From Lachnospiraceae bacterium (GTDB taxonomy: Bacteria > Bacillota > Clostridia > Lachnospirales > Lachnospiraceae), in NCBI GenBank assembly GCA_014804695.1, contig JAAUZJ010000051.1, positions 1-57,125 of the forward strand: 57,125 bases of DNA, in the 5' to 3' direction. Of this stretch, positions 52,015-57,125 are shown in pieces. Made by a program: the position numbers and the translations under genes. The notes under the pieces are model-generated. The model ran no database searches, was not told the origin of the DNA, and saw only the letters and a program-made list of their open reading frames with translations. Position 1 is the first letter of the stretch. Each line of letters begins with the position of its first letter.

Positions 52015-52857
52015 TTAAATCAAAGCATCTATAAGTTCGTCCGTTGTCAGAATCCCATCCGGAATTTTCATGCCGCTTTTTTGCAGTTCATACGCCAATA
52101 ATGTAACCTGCGGAACATCTAACCTCAGTTCCTTTAAACGCTCTACCTGTGAAAAAATCTCCTTTGGCGTACCTTCCATTGCAACTTTTCCCTTATCCAT
52201 AACAAAAACCTTATCGGCATGGATAATTTCTTCCATATAATGCGTAATAAGTACAACGGTAATTCCCTCGGCAAGATTAAGCGCCCTCACCGCACGTATT
52301 ACTTCTTTTCGCCCGTTAGGATCAAGCATTGCCGTAGGTTCATCCAGAATAATACACTTAGGATGCATTGCAATTACTCCTGCAATAGAAACACGCTGCT
52401 TCTGCCCTCCTGAAAGCTTATTGGGAGAATGTTTACGAAATTCATACATTCCTACAGCTTTAAGACTTTCTTCCACCCGCTCCCATATCTCGGCAGTCGG
52501 CACGCCCATATTTTCAGGTCCAAAGCCCACATCCTCTTCAACAACCTGACCGATTATCTGGTTATCGGGGTTCTGAAAAACCATTCCCGCGTTCTGACGT
52601 ACATCCCACAGATTTTTATCCTCCGAGGTATCCATTCCATCCACCCATACAGTTCCTTCTGTCGGATAAAGAATTGCATTGATATGCTTGGCAAGCGTAG
52701 ATTTTCCTGAGCCGTTATGCCCCAGGATCGCAACAAAATCTCCCTGCTTTACATCTAAGTCAACCTCGTCAACGGCCCTGGTTATGCCCTCTACATTGCC
52801 CTCATCGTCACGCCTTATATATTCAAATACTAATTTGTCTGTTTTAATAATTCCCAT
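52015..52857 (-). CDS. ecfA1: ECF transporter ATPase EcfA1
   Basis: A 280-residue ABC ATPase. Walker [18 protein letters not shown] loop [20 protein letters not shown], signature [16 protein letters not shown], Walker [19 protein letters not shown] and switch His in LITHYMEEI. The start at 52857 follows CAGGA at about 8 bases; a longer frame to 52914 would run back into the operator-like palindrome. First gene of ecfA1-ecfA2-ecfT-(small membrane protein)-truA. Confidence 0.95.
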   Translation of the reverse strand: MGIIKTDKLVFEYIRRDDEGNVEGITRAVDEVDLDVKQGDFVAILGHNGSGKSTLAKHINAILYPTEGTVWVDGMDTSEDKNLWDVRQNAGMVFQNPDNQIIGQVVEEDVGFGPENMGVPTAEIWERVEESLKAVGMYEFRKHSPNKLSGGQKQRVSIAGVIAMHPKCIILDEPTAMLDPNGRKEVIRAVRALNLAEGITVVLITHYMEEIIHADKVFVMDKGKVAMEGTPKEIFSQVERLKELRLDVPQVTLLAYELQKSGMKIPDGILTTDELIDALI

Positions 52858-52906
52858 TTGTGTTATCCTGCTTTTATTGTAATACTTATCATTACTGCCT
52901 TCATAC

Positions 52907-52920
52907 TGACACATGTGTCA
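52907..52920. promoter_or_regulatory. Operator-like palindrome in the ecfA1 leader
   Basis: Perfect 14-bp palindrome TGACACATGTGTCA, about 36 bases downstream of the -10 box and 50 bases before the ecfA1 start. A site for a dimeric repressor acting as a roadblock is plausible. Confidence 0.5.
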
Positions 52921-52955
52921 TTTTATATTATTACCATATCTTCCTGCATTTTTGA

Positions 52956-52984
52956 ATTGTAACAAAAATTGAGTATAATTACAA
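52956..52984 (-). promoter_or_regulatory. SigmaA promoter of the ecf operon
   Basis: Minus strand TTGTAA (52984-52979), 17-base spacer, TACAAT (52961-52956). Confidence 0.7.
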
Positions 52985-53035
52985 GTCATTCGTGTATCAT
53001 ATTGGAGAGTTTTGTGGTAAACTAGTGTGAGTAAT

Positions 53036-53147
53036 GTGAGAAGAACTTCTAAAGCTCACGCCATAGGGCGGATCTCACAAAGGCAGCACAGCTGCCTTAG
53101 AAGTTCTAAATCTCACATGAAAGAATGCCCAAAATGCGGGCATTCTT
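53036..53147. repeat. Two hairpins between the ecf operon and the VanY-like gene
   Basis: The 320-base divergent gap (52858-53177) has no gene. Left arm GTGAGAAGAACTTCTAA (53036-53052) pairs with TTAGAAGTTCT...CTCAC (53097-53116), with an inner GGCAGC/GCTGCC stem. Next to it, AAGAATGCCC (53121-53130) pairs with GGGCATTCTT (53138-53147). The second lacks a T-run. I saw no clear promoter for the plus-strand gene. Confidence 0.7.
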
Positions 53148-53177
53148 CCTATAAAAGAGCGAGGAGAACAAGCATTA

Positions 53178-54188
53178 ATGGACAATAAATATATACGTCA
53201 ACTTTTGAAACCGCTGTTTACTATAATGGCAATAATCATAGTCTGTTCCTTTCTTGTGCATATATTAATGGATTCAGAGACTTTATCCGACTATGCCGCC
53301 AAAAATCCTGAACTGGCATATGGTGATTCTGCTTTGCATATAGATGAAGAAACTGAAAAAAAAGAGAATGAAATGGAAATGAGTAATGCTAATAACGAAG
53401 AATTAGGTAGTAAAGAAAACGTCGCAAATGACAATCCTGCTCAGGATAATGCATCCGATTCGGAAGTTCAGGATAACACTCCTGAGGAAAATACCGCAGA
53501 CGAAACTTCATCTTCTTCAGACCGTACCGTTTATAAGGAAGGCTTTTATTATGAACCATTAAATGAAGGTATCAAGGCAAAGATTACCGGCATTTCCTAT
53601 CCTGTATCGGAATCGGAAGCATCCGCAATGGACATTCCGGTTTTTAACACTTTAGAGGACGATGTTGTTCCTGCAATATCCTATGAAGATTTATCTTACC
53701 TTTCCGTGCTATATTACGATTTTAACGGAGAAGTACAGTCGGGCGAACTTATATGTAATAAAGGTATTGCAAATGATCTGGCTGAAATTTTTTACGAATT
53801 ATATATGAATGAGTACCAAATTGAAAAAATCAGACTCGTAGATGAGTATGACGCGGATGATACGGCTTCCATAACGGATAACAACACATCCTGCTTTAAT
53901 TACAGGGTTGTAGACGGCACTACTTCCTTGTCTAAACATGCATTGGGCTGTGCCATTGATATCAATCCGTTTTACAATCCTTACGTTGTCTATAATAAAG
54001 ACGGAAGCGGCGAGACCTATATATCTCCCCCCGGCAGCGAAATCTATGTTGACCGATCTAAAGATTTCCCTTATAAAATAGATGAAAACGATCTATGCTA
54101 TAAACTTTTTAAGTCACATGGCTTTACCTGGGGCGGCGATTGGAATTCCTGCAAGGATTATCAACATTTTCAGAAGGTTATAGACTAA
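53178..54188 (+). CDS. M15 family D-alanyl-D-alanine carboxypeptidase-like protein (VanY type)
   Basis: A 336-residue protein with an N-terminal membrane anchor (LFTIMAIIIVCSFLVHIL, about 13-31), an Asp/Glu/Asn-rich spacer to about residue 125, and a C-terminal M15 domain. Zinc ligands are read as SKHALGCAIDINPF (HxxxxxxD) and WGGDWNSCKDYQHFQ (final His). Such enzymes trim peptidoglycan stem peptides outside the membrane. GAGGAG precedes the ATG at about 11 bases. No vanS/vanR or ligase gene is near, so a glycopeptide-resistance role is not indicated. Confidence 0.85.
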   Translation: MDNKYIRQLLKPLFTIMAIIIVCSFLVHILMDSETLSDYAAKNPELAYGDSALHIDEETEKKENEMEMSNANNEELGSKENVANDNPAQDNASDSEVQDNTPEENTADETSSSSDRTVYKEGFYYEPLNEGIKAKITGISYPVSESEASAMDIPVFNTLEDDVVPAISYEDLSYLSVLYYDFNGEVQSGELICNKGIANDLAEIFYELYMNEYQIEKIRLVDEYDADDTASITDNNTSCFNYRVVDGTTSLSKHALGCAIDINPFYNPYVVYNKDGSGETYISPPGSEIYVDRSKDFPYKIDENDLCYKLFKSHGFTWGGDWNSCKDYQHFQKVID

Positions 54189-54213
54189 CGTCTGCCTTGA
54201 TTCTAACCACAAC

Positions 54214-54255
54214 GTTCTTACTGTATTTGCAGTAAAATGCAAATACAATAAGAAC
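54214..54255. terminator. Bidirectional hairpin between convergent genes
   Basis: Stem GTTCTTACTGTATTTGCA with TGCAAATACAATAAGAAC (one mismatch, 6-base loop) between the ends of the VanY-like and permease genes. Long but AT-rich, and no clean T-run follows on either strand, so termination strength is uncertain. Confidence 0.6.
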
Positions 54256-54275
54256 TGTTACAATTATATGGCACT

Positions 54276-56261
54276 TTAAAACACAATTTTGTAATAGCAT
54301 CTTGATGTAGTCTTAAAAACAATTAAGTAAATCACCGCAAAGACTGCCACAGTTCCTATGAGACACTGAATAAACAATGCTGTATTTGACAGTCCGAATA
54401 TCAACATTATCAGCTTTAACATCGGAAATGATGCGATAAGATGAATCACTGCGACAGTAATCGGCATGAAAAATACAGTGCGCACCTGCGCGTTGATGGC
54501 CGCCTTTACCTCGTCCCTACCCATTCCCACTTTTGTCATAATGGCAAACCGCTCCCTGTCCTCGTAACCCTCTGATATCTGTTTGTAGTAGATAATCAGC
54601 ACTGTTATCATTAAGAACATGCTTCCCAGAAAAAGTCCGAGGAACAAAAATCCGCCATTCATTTCCAGATACTCTTCGCGCTGTTCCGTTTTCGAATCAA
54701 GAAGGCTGACAGTAAAGCCTGATTCTTCCCTGCAAGCATCCAGCGCTTCCTGCAATGCAGATACATAGGCTTTTCTCTCTGCTGCTGTACCATCCACTTC
54801 CGCCGCGATATGGTACCGGCCGTCCACCTCTCCCCGAATCCTATTAAGTTCACTGTCGTCCGCCACAATGGCATACAACACGTTGGCATCACCCAGAAAG
54901 TCTGTTATATCCATTTCTGCATCCGGGCAATCTGTTAATCCTGCAACATGATATGTTTGTCCAAATATGTCTATACTATCCCAGCGAAATTCATTTGTCG
55001 CCGCTACAATCACGCTTCCATACTGAATTTCTCCAAGTTCCTGCCCTGTATATTTTTCATAGTCCGTTACGGTCATCGCATAAAGCATGCTCATTTCCTT
55101 AAAATTATAGGCTGGATCATCATTGTCATAGATTGCTACCCTGTTTTCTTCATTGTGTGTCAAAAACACGACATCCACATATTCTGACACATCTGTCAGT
55201 TTTCTATTTTGTTTTTCCGCCACCGTTTTAAGCTGCTCTACTATATAATTTTTCGCTTCGGTATCAGGCACACTCTTAAAGTAAACGGATAGCGTAATTT
55301 CCTTTTTAAATGTCCTATCCAGGGCATCTTCAATGCCCGCATACAGGCAGACAGTCGTCGAGACCATCACAAGTACCATCGTTGAGAGCACACAGATATT
55401 GGCAAGCCCGACGGCATTGCGCTTCATGCGGTACAGCATACCGGATACCGTGATAAAATGGGATGTTTTATAATAATATTTTTTATTCCGTTTCTGCAGC
55501 TTCAGGAATGCGATACTCACTGTCATAAACAGCTCATATGTTCCGGCAATCACTAAGATAACTGCCAGAAAGAATATATTTACCGCCTTGATTATATCCT
55601 GTGTAAAAATTGCCAGACAATATCCAGCCACTATACACGCAACTCCAAACAACGCCGATATCCATTTTGCCTTCGGTTCACGCTCTCCCACATTGCCGGA
55701 ATGTAATAGCTCAATTGGGTTTGTAAGCTTTACCTGTATGAAATTATACAGCAGCATCAGAACATAGATTACAGCAAAAAGCTCCACCGTCTGTAAGCAG
55801 CTCCAGCCTGACACATAAAACGGAATTTTTTCTGACAGTCCTGTCAGTTTATACAGGAACATTGTCAAAAGTTTATTGAAAACTATACCAAATACAAGTC
55901 CGCCGCCAACCGAATCAACATACAGTATCACTGCCTCCCAAGCCATCACCTTTGCAATATGCTTTTTCTCCATACCGAGAATATTATATACGCCAAGTTC
56001 CTTTTTACGTCGTTTCATCACAAAACTGTTTGTGTAGAACAAAAAAACACCTGCACATATTCCGACAATCACGACCCCCATGTTAAGTACAATCCCCACT
56101 GTACCGGCACCGCGCATCATCTTCACTCCATCATTTCCCTTTATGGCGCGCATACAGTAAAACATCATGGCAGAAACGATTCCCACCAATATATAAGGCA
56201 GATAAAACTGTCTGTTATTTTTCAGATTTGTTACTGCCAGCCTGCAATATAAATGTTTCAT
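54276..56261 (-). CDS. BceB-type ABC transporter permease (FtsX family)
   Basis: A 661-residue permease. Membrane helices: one near the start (FYLPYILVGIVSAMMFYCM), a first FtsX core at about 55-190 with RRKKELGVYNILGMEKKHI, three to four more before residue 300, a large external domain (about 305-515), and a second FtsX core at the end with ERFAIMTKVGMGRDEVK. This ten-helix layout is that of BceB/VraG/MacB-like peptide-sensing transporters. The start at 56261 is favoured; an ATG at 56273 directly follows the RBS. It is 10-20 bases after the BceA-type gene. Bce-type systems normally need a BceRS pair, which is not seen here. Confidence 0.87.
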   Translation of the reverse strand: MKHLYCRLAVTNLKNNRQFYLPYILVGIVSAMMFYCMRAIKGNDGVKMMRGAGTVGIVLNMGVVIVGICAGVFLFYTNSFVMKRRKKELGVYNILGMEKKHIAKVMAWEAVILYVDSVGGGLVFGIVFNKLLTMFLYKLTGLSEKIPFYVSGWSCLQTVELFAVIYVLMLLYNFIQVKLTNPIELLHSGNVGEREPKAKWISALFGVACIVAGYCLAIFTQDIIKAVNIFFLAVILVIAGTYELFMTVSIAFLKLQKRNKKYYYKTSHFITVSGMLYRMKRNAVGLANICVLSTMVLVMVSTTVCLYAGIEDALDRTFKKEITLSVYFKSVPDTEAKNYIVEQLKTVAEKQNRKLTDVSEYVDVVFLTHNEENRVAIYDNDDPAYNFKEMSMLYAMTVTDYEKYTGQELGEIQYGSVIVAATNEFRWDSIDIFGQTYHVAGLTDCPDAEMDITDFLGDANVLYAIVADDSELNRIRGEVDGRYHIAAEVDGTAAERKAYVSALQEALDACREESGFTVSLLDSKTEQREEYLEMNGGFLFLGLFLGSMFLMITVLIIYYKQISEGYEDRERFAIMTKVGMGRDEVKAAINAQVRTVFFMPITVAVIHLIASFPMLKLIMLIFGLSNTALFIQCLIGTVAVFAVIYLIVFKTTSRCYYKIVF

Positions 56262-56282
56262 ATCAATAACCATGCTCCTTTC

Positions 56283-57014
56283 TCAGCCTGCAAATTCATC
56301 TTCCCTACCCGATTTACCGCTGCTCTGTGCCAACGTCAGCGTATCGGATATTTTTGTGTAAAGCAGTTCGTTTGTCAGATTTCCGCGGTACAGCTGGTGA
56401 AATACTTCCCCGTCTTTAATGAAAAGGATGCGGTTTGCATGACTTGCCGCAGTTGTACTGTGCGTTACCATGAGTATCGTCTGCCCAGCGCGATTGATAT
56501 CGCCAAATACATTAAGCAATCCCTCCGATGCTTTGGAATCAAGCGCCCCTGTCGGTTCGTCAGCAAGAATCAACTGTGGTTTTGTAATGATCGCACGCGC
56601 TACTGCCGTTCTCTGCTTTTGCCCGCCCGAAACTTCATATGGATATTTTGACAACAGTTCCTCGATACCAAGCCTCTTTGCAATCGGTTCAAGCGCTTGT
56701 TCCATATATGTTACAGATTTTCCCTGCAGTACCAGCGGAAGCAGTATGTTATCCCTCAGCGAAAAGTTATCAAGTAAATTAAAGTCCTGAAATACAAAAC
56801 CGAGATTATCCCGCCGAAAAGCAGACAATTCCTTTTCCCTGATTGCAGTCAGGTTCTTTCCGTCAAGCAGCACCTCTCCCTTTGTCGGTCGGTCCAAGGA
56901 TGCCAGTATATTTAAAAGCGTTGTCTTGCCTGAACCTGACTCGCCCATAATTGCCACATATTCGCCCTCCTCGACGGAAAAGTTCATATTTGAGAGCGCT
57001 TGTACTTGGACCTG
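56283..57014 (-). pseudogene. BceA-type ABC ATPase, 5' end lost
   Basis: The frame encodes Walker A GESGSGKTTLLNILASLD, Q loop VFQDFNLLDNFSL, signature VSGGQKQRTAVARAII, Walker B LILADEPTGALDSK and switch His in MVTHSTTA, all as in BceA/LolD-type ATPases. Intact homologues begin about 25-30 residues earlier with a strand and aromatic A-loop. Here the frame reads only QVQVQALSN before the first ATG (56987) and then meets a TGA at 57024-57026. No RBS precedes the ATG. The upstream DNA is unlike a BceA gene, so the 5' end was probably replaced by an insertion or deletion. A shortened protein, if made, would lack the A-loop. Confidence 0.75.
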
Positions 57015-57067
57015 TTGACAAACTCATTTTTTCGATAATCTATACGAATGTTTTAATAAATTATAAT

Positions 57068-57116
57068 AAAACGGATGGTAATTCAGTACTTTTAGACTGC
57101 TTTTACCATCCGTTTT
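57068..57116 (-). terminator. Hairpin at the right edge, probable terminator of an outside gene
   Basis: Perfect 14-bp stem AAAACGGATGGTAA (57068-57081) with TTACCATCCGTTTT (57103-57116), followed on the minus strand by ATTATAATTTATT. It would end a minus-strand gene lying beyond the window and marks foreign DNA next to the broken BceA-type gene. Confidence 0.6.
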
Positions 57117-57125
57117 AGGTTCAAT

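Noticed and set aside
53178..54188. Glycopeptide-resistance gene vanY
   Set aside because: Only the M15 carboxypeptidase domain is shared. There is no vanHAX, vanS or vanR nearby, and such enzymes are common in wall turnover.

Overview
The window looks like chromosomal DNA of a motile, butyrate-forming member of the Lachnospiraceae (Clostridia), in the general area of Roseburia, Agathobacter or Butyrivibrio. This rests on the flagellin N-terminus ([16 protein letters not shown]), an AT-rich genome with strong GGAGG ribosome binding sites, a complete thiolase-to-EtfA butyrate operon, FliW/CsrA flagellar control and sigma28 promoters. Genus is inference. I saw no tRNA, rRNA, CRISPR array or complete transposase gene.

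Region 1 (1-15.2 kb) is a late flagellar island, nearly all on the minus strand. From upstream to downstream it holds flgM, flgN, two tandem flgK-type genes, flgL, fliW and csrA, closed by a terminator. Three glycosyltransferase genes that may decorate flagellin follow. Then come flaG, fliD, fliS, a FliT-like gene, and the first 86 codons of flagellin at the left edge. Three sites fit sigma28 promoters (TAAA-N15-nCCGATAn): before flgM, before flaG and before flagellin. The flagellin leader also has a hairpin with GGA in its loop, the expected CsrA site, so a sigma28/FlgM plus FliW/CsrA/flagellin feedback circuit can be read from the DNA.

Region 2 (15.3-20.3 kb) has a three-gene phosphorelay cassette: a sensorless hybrid histidine kinase, a sensorless LytS-type kinase, and a receiver/winged-helix regulator. 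It is followed by a DUF4474-like membrane protein, a metallophosphoesterase and a small TIGR04076-like protein.

Region 3 (20.3-27.4 kb, minus strand) is metabolic: mtnA, a class II aldolase, a small unknown protein, GH2 beta-galactosidase, pyridoxal kinase and a YbaK-type deacylase. mtnA next to the aldolase suggests the route that splits 5-methylthioribose or 5-deoxyribose 1-phosphate to DHAP. Two large palindromic elements lie here.

Region 4 (27.4-33.8 kb, minus strand) is the butyrate operon thlA-crt-hbd-bcd-etfB-etfA, with its own promoter and terminator. Hairpin repeats occupy the bcd-etfB and etfB-etfA gaps only.

Region 5 (33.8-47.8 kb) holds a chemoreceptor, an M23 peptidase, a GT-C-like membrane protein, long-form hpf, a secreted NlpC/P60 hydrolase, trxB and an SDR gene with overlapping divergent promoters, and a 1521-residue secreted CAP-domain protein.

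Region 6 (47.8-57.1 kb) has rpsI, rplM, truA, a small membrane protein and the ECF energy module (ecfT, ecfA2, ecfA1) in the usual Firmicute order, then a VanY-like peptidase and a BceAB-type ABC pair. The BceA-type gene has lost its 5' end close to the right edge. Short dispersed palindromes recur in many intergenic gaps and are the least explained feature of the window.
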